Part shown: in pieces, positions 1 through 8,172 of the stretch | How positions within the stretch are numbered: position 1 is the first letter of the stretch | Layout of the letters: each line of letters opens with the position of its first letter | Source of the DNA: Rhodoplanes sp. Z2-YC6860 | GTDB lineage: Bacteria > Pseudomonadota > Alphaproteobacteria > Rhizobiales > Xanthobacteraceae | Direction of reading: 5' to 3' | NCBI RefSeq assembly: GCF_001579845.1 | Contig: NZ_CP007440.1 | Coordinates: 6,594,029-6,658,028, forward strand | Length of the DNA stretch: 64,000 bases | The notes under the pieces: model-generated | The model's database searches: none | What the model saw: only the letters and a program-made list of their open reading frames with translations | Told to the model about the DNA's origin: nothing | Made by a program: the position numbers and the translations under genes

Positions 1-26
1 GGCGATTCGATGATGTTGATCCCGCT

Positions 27-1034
27 CTAGGCATTGCGCAGCGCGGGCATCACCTCCGCCGCGAACAGCTCGATGGAGCGCCTCGTCTCGGCCAGGGTCA
101 GATCGCCGAAGGCGAACTGACCGACAAAATAGTCGGCGCCCGACTCCGCCATCTGCTTTCTGACGATCTCGGTGACGGTGCGCGGCGAGCCGCAGAAGCC
201 GCGGCTGTCGGCCTGGATGGCCGAAAACTCCGATGGGCGCGGATGCCGCGGCATCCGGTCGTAGACCTTGAAAAGATGCAGGAAGCTCGCGTTCCACACC
301 GGGTAGGCGCGCTCGGCAAGCCGTTGCGCCTCCGCATCGCTATCGGCAACCACCAGCATGCGGCCGATCCCGAACTTCGGCATCGGCCCGGCGCGGCCGG
401 TCTCCTTCCAGTCGGCGCGATAGTGCTCGCTGAAACCGCGCGTCGCCTCAACATCGTCGAGGCTGATGACGTTGAGGCCCTGCTTCGCTGCGCGCACCGC
501 GCTGTCGTTGGCATGCACGCCATACCACAGCGGCGGATGCGGCTTCTGCAGTGGATGGATCTCCATCGGCACGCTGTCGTAGCTGAAGTGCTTACCCTTG
601 AAGCTAACGCTCTCGCCAGCCAATCCCTTCATCACCACCGCAAGCGACTCGTCGTAGATGTCGCGGGCGTCGTCCGGGTTGACGCCATAAAGCTCGAGCT
701 CGATCGGCGAGGCGCCGCGGCCGAAGCCGACATCGAGGCGGCCGCCGCTCATCTGATCGAGCATGCAGATTTCCTCGATCATGCGGATCGGATGGTAGAG
801 CGGCAGCGCGAAGATCATTGGCCCGAAGCGAAGCCGCTTGGTGCGCTGGGCGACCGCGGCGAGGAACACGCTCGGCGACGGCGCCATGCCGAGCGGCGTC
901 GCGTGGTGCTCGGCGAGGTGATAGCCATAGAAGCCCGCGCGATCGAACAGCTCGACGATCGCGAGCCGCTCCTCGTAATAGTCCGCAAGCGATGCCGGGC
1001 TGCGATCGAGGTGGTCGAAGATTCCGAATTCCAT
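27..1034 (-). CDS. LLM-class flavin-dependent oxidoreductase (luciferase-like monooxygenase)
   Basis: The 335-residue product begins MEFGIFDHLD and has the TIM-barrel pattern of bacterial luciferase-like monooxygenases: the LAEHH motif near residue 40, GPMIFALPLYHPIRMIEE near 70-85, and MSGGRLDVGFGRG near 95-107, which in this family lies around the flavin pocket. Members use reduced FMN or F420 to oxidise small organic substrates; the substrate cannot be told here. The frame continues about 30 residues upstream, but that part is compositionally poor and the family consensus begins at this ATG. It is the last of several minus-strand genes, 62 bases after the NUDIX gene. The family call is firm, the function open. 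Confidence 0.85.
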   Translation of the reverse strand: MEFGIFDHLDRSPASLADYYEERLAIVELFDRAGFYGYHLAEHHATPLGMAPSPSVFLAAVAQRTKRLRFGPMIFALPLYHPIRMIEEICMLDQMSGGRLDVGFGRGASPIELELYGVNPDDARDIYDESLAVVMKGLAGESVSFKGKHFSYDSVPMEIHPLQKPHPPLWYGVHANDSAVRAAKQGLNVISLDDVEATRGFSEHYRADWKETGRAGPMPKFGIGRMLVVADSDAEAQRLAERAYPVWNASFLHLFKVYDRMPRHPRPSEFSAIQADSRGFCGSPRTVTEIVRKQMAESGADYFVGQFAFGDLTLAETRRSIELFAAEVMPALRNA

Positions 1035-1096
1035 CGCGCGTGACGCTATACCAACGCGCCGCGAAGGCAACTTCAGCGGCGCGCCTGCATGGCTGT

Positions 1097-1813
1097 TCAG
1101 CGTTGCTGGCCAGTACCCGCCCATTGCTCGCGGAGAAATCCGGCCACAAAGGGCAGCATCATCGGCTCGAGATCGGCCGGGCCGCGCACGATGCGGATGT
1201 CGGCAAGCTCCGGCGGATTTTGCCGCGCCAGGAACGCCATGATGCGCTTGCGCAGCGGCACGGCGTCTTCCCGTGCCTGCATGATCTTCAGATGCGCGAT
1301 CTGCGGACCCGAGAACACCGAGTACCAGCCGGGCTCCGCCTCGACATCAGCCGCGGTGAGTCCGGTCTCCTCCTCGATCTCGCGCCAGACGCTTGCCGCG
1401 AGATCGACCTTGTCGCCTTTCACGTCGCTCAGATCGGGCGTGCCGGCCGGGAAATAGATTTTTCCGGCGTTCGCGGTGTGCGAGCCCATCACGCCCAAAA
1501 GATAGGCGCCGTCCGCCGAGCGCAACGCGCCCTGCGAGAAGGAGTCGCGCACGGTCGCATCGGGATGCCCCCAGTCCATCCAGGAGAGGAAGCTCGCGTA
1601 GTCGGTCTTCAGGTACGAACCGCGAAACACCGCACCGTCGACGGCATGTTCGTAAAGCACGAGGACCTGGCCGTTCCACAACGCGGGCCGCGCAGCCTTG
1701 CGGCGCGCGAAATGCGCATCGATCTCGGCGCGGCGCGTTTGCGCAAAGGGCCACGGACGCGGAGCGTATGCCAAATCGAGCCGCTCGATCCGTTCCACCC
1801 GCACATCGGTCAT
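1097..1813 (-). CDS. NUDIX hydrolase
   Basis: A 238-residue protein with the Nudix box in its middle: a glycine in PAGTPDLSD is followed by REIEEETGL, matching the GX5EX7REUXEEXGU pattern that binds Mg2+ and the diphosphate. Nudix enzymes cleave nucleoside diphosphates linked to another moiety. The long N-terminal half (about 115 residues), with the stretch FLSWMDWGHPD, is outside the Nudix core and may set substrate choice. It lies between phzF-like and monooxygenase genes on the same strand with short gaps, so co-transcription is possible. The substrate is unknown. Confidence 0.82.
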   Translation of the reverse strand: MTDVRVERIERLDLAYAPRPWPFAQTRRAEIDAHFARRKAARPALWNGQVLVLYEHAVDGAVFRGSYLKTDYASFLSWMDWGHPDATVRDSFSQGALRSADGAYLLGVMGSHTANAGKIYFPAGTPDLSDVKGDKVDLAASVWREIEEETGLTAADVEAEPGWYSVFSGPQIAHLKIMQAREDAVPLRKRIMAFLARQNPPELADIRIVRGPADLEPMMLPFVAGFLREQWAGTGQQR

Positions 1814-1846
1814 GAGGGGGACATGGACCGCACCACAGCGCGAGCG

Positions 1847-2737
1847 TCAAGCTTCGATTGTGCCCTCCGCGACCAGCACGGCGTCGCCGCCGACCGTAGC
1901 GCTGGTCAGCACCCCGCCGCGGATATTCAGCGCCAGATGGATCAGGCTCGGCCGCTGCATCTCATAACCCTGCTCGATGGTGAAGCCGTGCTTGCCGTCG
2001 CGATGGCCGGCCGCAAGCGGCCCGGCGAAGGCTGCGGCCGCCGAGCCGGTTGCCGGATCCTCGAACACACCGAGCCCCGGCGCGAACATGCGGGCGTGAA
2101 ATGAATGCTTCGGATCGGTCACTTCCTGGCAGAACACATAGGCGGCCTGCGGATCGTTCGGACCGAACACCTCGCTCCAGCGGCCCATGTCGGGCCTCGC
2201 GCGGGCAACGGCATCCATGCTCTTCACCGGGACAAAGGTCATGGCATTGCCGGCGGTCCAGCGCTCGGCACTGAAATCGCCGGTGCCGATATCCGCCGGT
2301 GCGAGACTCAAAGCGGCCGCGAGCTTGTCGAGATCCGGCACAGGACCGAGGCGCTCGGGCAATTTTGGGATGTCGAAGCTCGCGCGCCCGCCGCCATGGA
2401 CTGGGAGAACCGAGCAGATGACAAGACCGATCTGCTCTTCCAGCACGATCTCGCGCGTGGTCTCACCGCCGTCGAGATGAGCCAGAAGCACCGCGGTGCC
2501 GACCGTGGGGTGGCCGGCGAATGGGATTTCCCGCCCCGGCGTGAAGATGCGCAACCGGGCGCGGTGCCCGGGATCGGCCGGCGGAAAGACGAACACGGTC
2601 TCGGGCAGGTTGAACTCGCGGGCGATGGCCTGCATCGCCACCGTCTCAAGCCCGCCGGCTTCAAGCACCACCGCCAGCGGATTGCCGGCGAAACGGGTCG
2701 TCGTGAAGACATCGAGCGTGAAATAGCGGCGGCGCAT
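1847..2737 (-). CDS. PhzF family isomerase/epimerase
   Basis: The 296-residue product starts MRRRYFTLDVFTTTRFAGNPLAVV, the typical opening of PhzF-fold proteins, and continues with FNLPETVFVFPP (carrying the conserved glutamate) and FAGHPTVGTA, then EDPATGSAAAAFAG in the second repeat. The glutamate of the SETVF/PETVF motif is catalytic in PhzF. Length matches the family (about 280-300). An AGAGGAA ribosome binding site precedes the ATG. Phenazine genes are absent, so this is a general PhzF-like isomerase of unknown substrate. It follows the pyridoxal kinase gene by 24 bases, suggesting one transcript. Confidence 0.88.
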   Translation of the reverse strand: MRRRYFTLDVFTTTRFAGNPLAVVLEAGGLETVAMQAIAREFNLPETVFVFPPADPGHRARLRIFTPGREIPFAGHPTVGTAVLLAHLDGGETTREIVLEEQIGLVICSVLPVHGGGRASFDIPKLPERLGPVPDLDKLAAALSLAPADIGTGDFSAERWTAGNAMTFVPVKSMDAVARARPDMGRWSEVFGPNDPQAAYVFCQEVTDPKHSFHARMFAPGLGVFEDPATGSAAAAFAGPLAAGHRDGKHGFTIEQGYEMQRPSLIHLALNIRGGVLTSATVGGDAVLVAEGTIEA

Positions 2738-2761
2738 CGGTTCCTCTCAGAATGACGCTGC

Positions 2762-3610
2762 CTAGAACGACTCGGCACGAAACGTCGCACTGGGTTTCAC
2801 CAGTTCGTCCTGGGCCTCGATCAGAAGAATTTCGCGCGAACCCGCCTCTGCGGTGCGCTTGAGAATGCCGAACACCGACGACGCCGCGCATGACAGCGCT
2901 TCGGGCGCGGAGCCGGTGCGGATGAGATGAGCGAGGAACAGCGCCGAAATCACGTCGCCGGCGCCATTCGCGGCGATCGGCAGCTTTGGCGTGCGCAGCC
3001 GGTACGAGCCGGCGTCGTCGCAGGTCACGAGTTCAATCGCGCCGTCCGGGGTTTCGTCGCTCATCAGCGAGGTCACCATCACGATGCGCGGCCCCATATG
3101 GCGCAGCGCATGCGCCGCCTGCAGCACCTCGCCGGTGTTGCGCGTCGAGCGCCCAGTGAGATGGGCAAGCTCGAACAGGTTCGGCGTCGCCACATCCGCG
3201 GCCGGGATCGCCTGCTGGCGGATGAAGTCCGCAACGCCCGGCTGGACATAGACCCCGACGCCGACATCGCCGATCACCGGATCGCAGCAGTACTGCGCCT
3301 GCGGATTGGCCGCCTTGACGCGGGCCACGGCGTCGAGGATCGCAGGTCCGATCTCGGCCGAACCGACATAGCCCGACAGCACGCCGTCGCAGGCGCGCAG
3401 CATGCCGCGCTCCTCGATGCCCTGCACCATATCGTGGATGAGCCCACCGTCGAAGGCGCGGCCCCGCCATCCGCCATAGCCCGGATGGTTCGAGAATTGG
3501 ACCGTGTGCACCGGCCAGACCTCGACGCCGATGCGCTGAAGAGCGAACACCGCGGCGGAGTTGCCGACATGGCCGAAAGCGACGTGGGACTGGATCGAGA
3601 GGATGTTCAT
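2762..3610 (-). CDS. pdxY: pyridoxal kinase
   Basis: This 282-residue ribokinase-fold protein phosphorylates pyridoxal (vitamin B6 salvage) to pyridoxal 5'-phosphate. It opens [28 protein letters not shown], contains [15 protein letters not shown] and CDPVIGD, and carries the C-terminal ATP/anion-hole motif [17 protein letters not shown] with the catalytic aspartate of GAGD. Length and motifs match PdxY. It is the first gene of a minus-strand group with phzF and the NUDIX gene. Confidence 0.93.
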   Translation of the reverse strand: MNILSIQSHVAFGHVGNSAAVFALQRIGVEVWPVHTVQFSNHPGYGGWRGRAFDGGLIHDMVQGIEERGMLRACDGVLSGYVGSAEIGPAILDAVARVKAANPQAQYCCDPVIGDVGVGVYVQPGVADFIRQQAIPAADVATPNLFELAHLTGRSTRNTGEVLQAAHALRHMGPRIVMVTSLMSDETPDGAIELVTCDDAGSYRLRTPKLPIAANGAGDVISALFLAHLIRTGSAPEALSCAASSVFGILKRTAEAGSREILLIEAQDELVKPSATFRAESF

Positions 3611-3726
3611 GGCGACGCCGGTGTCCGTTGAAGATCACCGCTAGCGTGCCACGCCCAGCGCGGCAAATGAATTGGATTGACGGGTCCAATCGAAGCCGTT
3701 GATTGGATGCTTCTTGAGACGTGGGC

Positions 3727-4035
3727 TCATTCAGCCGGCTGAGGGCCTGCGTAGCCCTCAACGATCGCCAGATCCATGACTGACTTGCCTTGCCTGAGCG
3801 CCATGGCTTTGGCGTACTCCGGCGACCGGTAGCAATCGAGCGCGGCCTGATACGTCGGAAATTCGATCACCACTGTGCGCGATCTCGGCTTACCCTCGGG
3901 TGTTTCGGATTGACCACCGCGCGTCAGGAAGCGTCCGCCGAATTTTCGAAATGCCTTGGCGTTCTCTGCGATGTAGAGCTTGTAGCCTTCGGGATCGTGC
4001 ACGTCCGCAAATGCCACCCAGTACCCTTTTGCCAT
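3727..4035 (-). CDS. DUF1330 family protein
   Basis: A 102-residue protein beginning MAKGYWVAFADVHDPEGYKLY, with FGGRFLTRGGQSE and RTVVIEFPTYQAALDCYRSPEY, the hallmark of the DUF1330 dimeric alpha/beta-barrel (ferredoxin-like) family. The ATG at 4035 has a GGAGGAG site six bases upstream, which decides against a GTG start five codons earlier that lies inside the same purine run. The biochemical role of the family is unknown. It stands alone between pdxY and a terminator hairpin. Confidence 0.85.
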   Translation of the reverse strand: MAKGYWVAFADVHDPEGYKLYIAENAKAFRKFGGRFLTRGGQSETPEGKPRSRTVVIEFPTYQAALDCYRSPEYAKAMALRQGKSVMDLAIVEGYAGPQPAE

Positions 4036-4115
4036 GGCAAGCTCCTCCACCTCTTTGCAGGCGGACCACGCTAGCAGAAGCGCGGCTGATGGGCGACCGC
4101 GCAGGGCAAAGGCAA

Positions 4116-4140
4116 AGGGCCGCAGAATTCCTGCGGCCCT
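4116..4140 (-). terminator. Rho-independent terminator of the small cupin-like gene
   Basis: A perfect 10-bp stem AGGGCCGCAG/CTGCGGCCCT with a five-base loop lies 26 bases past the stop of the 4166-4537 gene. Read on the minus strand it is followed by a T-rich run (TTTGCCTTTG). Confidence 0.7.
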
Positions 4141-4165
4141 GAGACCTGCTATCGTCCAATCAAGA

Positions 4166-4537
4166 CTATTTCTTCTCGACGAAGATTTGCTTGCAGTCCG
4201 TACCGCCCGTGTTCTCAGCCGAATGCGAGGCGATGACGGGCACCGCCGTCACCGTTCCGGCCTTGGACTCCCGCTCCGATGTCTTGCCATCGGCCGCATA
4301 CTGCTTGGTCTTGCAGTCCGTCACGTTGTAGACAATCGACGGCGCGGGGTGACCATGCACCTTGTCGTGAACCCCTTTTTTCCTGTTGGCTTCGATGACG
4401 CGAAAATTTGCGTCTTCGAAAATCACCTTATAGACGTCAGGATCTCCCTTGTAGGACGGTTCGGCCGTTTGAGCCGTTGCGTTTGTCAACGCACCGACCA
4501 TCACAACCGCGGCCCCGAATATCATCGAGATTTTCAT
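4166..4537 (-). CDS. small exported cupin-like protein
   Basis: The 123-residue product has a cleavable signal peptide (MKISMIFGAAVVMVGALTNA, cut near ATAQ-TA) and a mature part of about 100 residues. The stretch DVYKVIFEDANFRVIEANRKKG followed by VHGHPAPSIVYNVTDCKTK resembles a single cupin beta barrel: histidines in KVHGHP, and a later ASHSAENTGGTDCKQIFVEK with two cysteines that could form a disulfide. A GGAGAGCGAGA site precedes the ATG. It is probably periplasmic. The cupin assignment is an inference from pattern; no enzyme activity can be named. Confidence 0.65.
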   Translation of the reverse strand: MKISMIFGAAVVMVGALTNATAQTAEPSYKGDPDVYKVIFEDANFRVIEANRKKGVHDKVHGHPAPSIVYNVTDCKTKQYAADGKTSERESKAGTVTAVPVIASHSAENTGGTDCKQIFVEKK

Positions 4538-4636
4538 TCTCGCTCTCCATGCGAATTCTTCGACTTCGATACAAATTTCTTGATTGCGCCGACGAGGTTA
4601 AAGCCGGACCAGGGCGCAAGCAAATCGCCTCAAGGC

Positions 4637-4663
4637 AAAGGCCGCAGGAATCCTGCGGCCTTT
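4637..4663 (-). terminator. terminator after the ABC transporter operon
   Basis: A 13-bp stem AAAGGCCGCAGGA/TCCTGCGGCCTTT lies 33 bases past the stop of the substrate-binding gene that ends at 4696. A TTTT follows on the plus side and TTTGCC on the minus side. The hairpin is nearly the same sequence as the one at 4116-4140. Confidence 0.7.
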
Positions 4664-4695
4664 TGATCTTGTCGCGAGCCGGCTGTCCCGTGCAG

Positions 4696-5712
4696 CTATT
4701 TTTCGCCGGTCGTGCCCGCCGCCTCGACGAACTTGTTGGTGTAGGTCTTCGACAGGTCGATCTTGGCGTTCTTGACCTCGGGCGACGACTGGCTGAACAC
4801 GTCGAGCACGGCCTGGGCGCCCTTCGGGTCCATCTTGCCGGTGGTCGAATACATCGGGATCGTGTTCTTCAGCGCCGCCAGATAGAGCGCCTTGTCCGGG
4901 CCGACGAGGTTCTCCGGCATCTTCGCCATGATCTCCTCGGGCGTGTGCGAATGGATCCATTTCAGCGTCGCCAGGATGGCGTTGGTCAGCGCCTGGATCT
5001 CCTTCGGATGCGCCGCGATCCAGGCGCTCTTGGTGTAGAGCGCGCCGCCCGGATACTCGCCGCCGAACACCTCGAGCGTGTCGTGCTGGGTGCGGGTGTC
5101 ACTCAGAATCTTCAGGTCCTTGTTGCGGCCCTGCAGCTGCGTGATCGCGGGATCGAGCATCACGGCCGCATCGACCGAACCTTGCTCCATGGCGGCAACC
5201 GCGGTCGCGGCGAGGCCGATGCCGACCACGCCCACGGAGTTCGAGTCGACGCCGTGCTTGTTGAGCAAATACTTCAGAAAGAAATCTGTCGAGGAGCCTG
5301 GCGCGCTGACGCCGACCTTCTTGTCCTTGAGGTCCTCCACCGATTTGATCTTGCCGGTCTGCTTCGGCCCGACCACGAGCGCCAAGCCCGGATAGCGGTC
5401 GTAGACCACGAAGGCTTCCAGCGCCTGGTTCTTGGCGGCGAGATTGACGCAGTGGTCGAAGTAGCCCGAGACGACATCGGCACTGCCGCCGATCACGGCG
5501 GTGAGCGACTGCGAGCCGCCCTTGAAGTCGACCAGTTCGACGTCGACGCCGGCCTTTTTATATTCGCCGAGTTGCTCGGCCAGCATGGTCGGCAGGTAGC
5601 AGAGGCAACCCGCGCCGCCGACCGCAATGGTGACCTTGGCCGCGGCGGCCGCGCCCACCGTCAGCGCCAGCGCGCCGAGCGCCGCCAGCATGGTCCGGAT
5701 CGATTTGCCCAT
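4696..5712 (-). CDS. NitT/TauT-type ABC transporter substrate-binding protein
   Basis: A 338-residue periplasmic protein: signal peptide MGKSIRTMLAALGALALTVGAAAAA, then KVTIAVGGAGCLCYLPTMLAEQLG and VELVDFKGGSQSLTAVIGGSADVVSGYFDH, the SsuA/THI5-like fold used for nitrate, taurine, sulfonate and pyrimidine-type ligands. The ATG at 5712 is chosen because a GAGGGAGAG ribosome site lies ten bases upstream; the earlier ATG overlaps that site. It is the last gene of an operon with permease and ATPase genes. The ligand cannot be assigned from sequence. Confidence 0.9.
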   Translation of the reverse strand: MGKSIRTMLAALGALALTVGAAAAAKVTIAVGGAGCLCYLPTMLAEQLGEYKKAGVDVELVDFKGGSQSLTAVIGGSADVVSGYFDHCVNLAAKNQALEAFVVYDRYPGLALVVGPKQTGKIKSVEDLKDKKVGVSAPGSSTDFFLKYLLNKHGVDSNSVGVVGIGLAATAVAAMEQGSVDAAVMLDPAITQLQGRNKDLKILSDTRTQHDTLEVFGGEYPGGALYTKSAWIAAHPKEIQALTNAILATLKWIHSHTPEEIMAKMPENLVGPDKALYLAALKNTIPMYSTTGKMDPKGAQAVLDVFSQSSPEVKNAKIDLSKTYTNKFVEAAGTTGEK

Positions 5713-5790
5713 TGGATGTCTCTCCCTCAATCGAAATTTTGCCGCACCATAGGGCAGCGGGGAGAGCCTGCCTAGCGGACTAAAGGCTGA

Positions 5791-6579
5791 TCAGGTGCGG
5801 GTTTCGGCCACGGCCGGGCGCCAGATCAGGAGGCGGTTCTCGACCAGCGTCACGATCCAGTCGATTGCGACCACGAACACCGCGAGCACGAACATGCCGG
5901 CGAACACGCCGGCGACGTCGAACACGCCCTCGGCCTGCTGGATGATATAGCCCAGGCCGGCGGCCGAGCCGAGATACTCACCGACCACGGCACCGACCAC
6001 CGCGAAGCCCACCGAGGTGTGCAGCGAGGAGAACATCCACGACAGCGCCGACGGCCAATAGACATGGCGCATCAGCTGCCGGTCGTTCATGCCGAGCATG
6101 CGGGCGTTGGCGAGCACAGTCGGGCTTACCTCTTTCACGCCTTGATAGACGTTGAAAAACACGATGAAGAACACGAGCGTCACGCCGAGCGCGACCTTCG
6201 ACCAGATGCCGAGCCCGAACCACAGCGTGAAGATCGGCGCCAGCACCACACGCGGCAGCGCGTTGATCATCTTCACGTAGGGATCGAACACCGCGGCGGT
6301 GCGCGGCTGCTGCGCGAACCAGAATCCGATCAGCACGCCGCCGAGCGAACCGATAACGAAGGCCAGCATCGATTCCAGCAGCGTGATCCAGAGATGCTTC
6401 CAGATCGTGCCGTCGACGAACCACTTGACGATGCGCTGAACGACGTCGACCGGCGTCGAAAAGAAGAACGGCGGCAACAGCGTGACGCCGCCGATCGGGA
6501 ACGTGGTGAGCACGTACCAGGCCGCGACCGAGATCACGGCGATGAGAAGCTGCAACGAGAGGAGCGTGGCTCGCGACAC
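5791..6579 (-). CDS. ABC transporter permease (NitT/TauT, SsuC-like)
   Basis: A 262-residue inner-membrane permease with about six hydrophobic helices and the BPD loop ANARMLGMNDRQLMRHVYWPSALSW, the EAA motif that contacts the ATPase. It starts with GTG at 6579, preceded by a GGGGAGC site. It pairs with the binding protein downstream and the ATPase gene two genes upstream; the intervening gene is a YbhB homolog. Substrate is unknown. Confidence 0.9.
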   Translation of the reverse strand: MSRATLLSLQLLIAVISVAAWYVLTTFPIGGVTLLPPFFFSTPVDVVQRIVKWFVDGTIWKHLWITLLESMLAFVIGSLGGVLIGFWFAQQPRTAAVFDPYVKMINALPRVVLAPIFTLWFGLGIWSKVALGVTLVFFIVFFNVYQGVKEVSPTVLANARMLGMNDRQLMRHVYWPSALSWMFSSLHTSVGFAVVGAVVGEYLGSAAGLGYIIQQAEGVFDVAGVFAGMFVLAVFVVAIDWIVTLVENRLLIWRPAVAETRT

Positions 6580-6625
6580 GAACTAGGCTCCCCTCGTCAG
6601 CTTCATTTTTTTCCTCAACTGGCCG

Positions 6626-7198
6626 TTACGGTTTCGAGAACGTGCCGACGAGCCCCGCCGCAGTCTTGACGTGGCCGTCGAGGGCCTTGATCACCTCGTC
6701 GCGGGTCATGCCGGGCTGCAACGCGGTCGGCTCGAGGTCGGTCGCCATCAGCACGAACGTGTAGTGATGCGGCGAGCCGGGCGGCGTGCAGGGGCCGAAG
6801 TAGTGCGGCAGGCCCATCAGGCTCTTGCCGCCGACATACTTGTCCGTCTGCTTGCTCACCTCGCCTTCGGCGAAGCCGGTCACCGACACCGGGATGCCAT
6901 AGGCGACCCAATGGCTGACGCCGCCCGGCGGCCGGCCTTCGGGATCGAACATCAGCAGCGCGTAGCTCTTGGTGCCCGCGGGCGGATTGGCCCACGACAA
7001 CGCCGGCGAAACGTTCTCGCCGACACAATTCGGATTCTGCTTGTTGTTGCCCGCCATTTTGGTGGGCAGCCGCTCGCCGTCCTTGAAGCTCGACGACGTC
7101 AGCGTAAAGGCGGCCTGCGCGTTCGCGCCTCCGCTGCTCAACGTCAACGCGATCCCTGCAGCCAATACAAAACTACCGATCCGACTCGATGTGGACAT
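6626..7198 (-). CDS. YbhB/YbcL family (Raf-kinase-inhibitor-like) exported protein
   Basis: A 190-residue PEBP-fold protein with an N-terminal signal peptide (MSTSSRIGSFVLAAGIALTLSSGGANAQ). Family motifs are GENVSPALSWANPPAGTKSYALLMFDPEG, HWVAYGIP and YFGPCTPPGSPHHYTFVLMATD, which line the anion-binding pocket in YbhB. The ATG at 7198 has an AGAGGAAA site; a longer reading frame upstream lacks support. It sits between the ATPase and permease genes of an ABC importer, an unusual position. The family binds phosphate-like groups, but its bacterial role is mostly unknown. Confidence 0.87.
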   Translation of the reverse strand: MSTSSRIGSFVLAAGIALTLSSGGANAQAAFTLTSSSFKDGERLPTKMAGNNKQNPNCVGENVSPALSWANPPAGTKSYALLMFDPEGRPPGGVSHWVAYGIPVSVTGFAEGEVSKQTDKYVGGKSLMGLPHYFGPCTPPGSPHHYTFVLMATDLEPTALQPGMTRDEVIKALDGHVKTAAGLVGTFSKP

Positions 7199-7292
7199 GA
7201 GGTTTCCTCTTACTGGGTTCGACAATCGTTTTTTGTTTTTGTGCGCGGATTGTATCGGGGCGTGCATAACGGGCGCAACGGGGCTGATGGGA

Positions 7293-8135
7293 TCAGCCGC
7301 CTCCGGTCTGCGCATAGCCTTTCATGACCTCGTCCTTGAGCTTGTCCCAGATTTCGCGATGCAATTTGTGAAACGCGGGATCGAGCTTCACTTCGGAAAT
7401 GTCGCGTGGCCGCGCCAGCGGCACCTTCCAGTCGCCGATGATGCGCGCCGCGGGCCCGGCCGACATGATGACGACGCGATCCGACAGCGCGATGGCTTCC
7501 TCCAGATCGTGGGTGACGAACATCACCGCCTTGCGGTCGGCGCTCCACAGCTCCAGCAGCAGGTTGCCCATGATCTGCCGCGTCTGCGCGTCGAGCGGAC
7601 CGAACGGCTCGTCCATGAGCAGGATCTTCGGATCGCGGATCAGCACCTGCGCGAGACCGACGCGCTTTCGTTGCCCGCCCGACAGCATGTGCGGAAAGCG
7701 CGGACCAAAGCTGCCAAGGCCGACCCGACCGAGCCATTCCTGGGCGCGGCGGCGCGCCTCCTCGCGCGGCGTGCCGGCGGTCTCGAGCCCGATGGCGACG
7801 TTCTCGATTGCGGTTTTCCAGGGAAACAGCGCCTCGGACTGAAACAGGTAACCGGCCTGACGATTGAGGCCCGGCAGGCTCGAGCCGAAAATCTGCACGC
7901 GGCCCTGCGACGGCGGAAACAGCCCGGCCGTGGCGTTGAGCAGCGTTGATTTGCCGCAGCCGGTCGGGCCCACGATGGAGACGAATTCGCCGTCGGCGAC
8001 GTCCAACGACGCGTGCTGCACCGCCGTGTAGCTGCCGCCATCGGCAAGCTTGAAGCTGATGGTCACATCGGCAAGGGAAACGGCAGTGGAAGCCGCGGTG
8101 CTGCGCGCCTGCGCTGCCGTGGCGCCGTCGGTCAT
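7293..8135 (-). CDS. ABC transporter ATP-binding protein (NitT/TauT, SsuB-like)
   Basis: A 280-residue ATPase: Walker A GPTGCGKST, Q-loop LFQSEALFPW, signature LSGGQRKRVGLAQ, Walker B ILLMDEPFGPLD and the H-loop VTHDLEEA. It starts at the ATG at 8135, which has a GAGGGGAGAG site. It energises the importer formed with the permease at 5791-6579 and the binding protein at 4696-5712. It is the first gene of that operon and lies 37 bases after the sulfatase-like gene on the same strand, so read-through is possible. Confidence 0.92.
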   Translation of the reverse strand: MTDGATAAQARSTAASTAVSLADVTISFKLADGGSYTAVQHASLDVADGEFVSIVGPTGCGKSTLLNATAGLFPPSQGRVQIFGSSLPGLNRQAGYLFQSEALFPWKTAIENVAIGLETAGTPREEARRRAQEWLGRVGLGSFGPRFPHMLSGGQRKRVGLAQVLIRDPKILLMDEPFGPLDAQTRQIMGNLLLELWSADRKAVMFVTHDLEEAIALSDRVVIMSAGPAARIIGDWKVPLARPRDISEVKLDPAFHKLHREIWDKLKDEVMKGYAQTGGG

Positions 8136-8172
8136 GGTCTCTCCCCTCGCCGGCCGTCCGGCCGCGGGCAAA

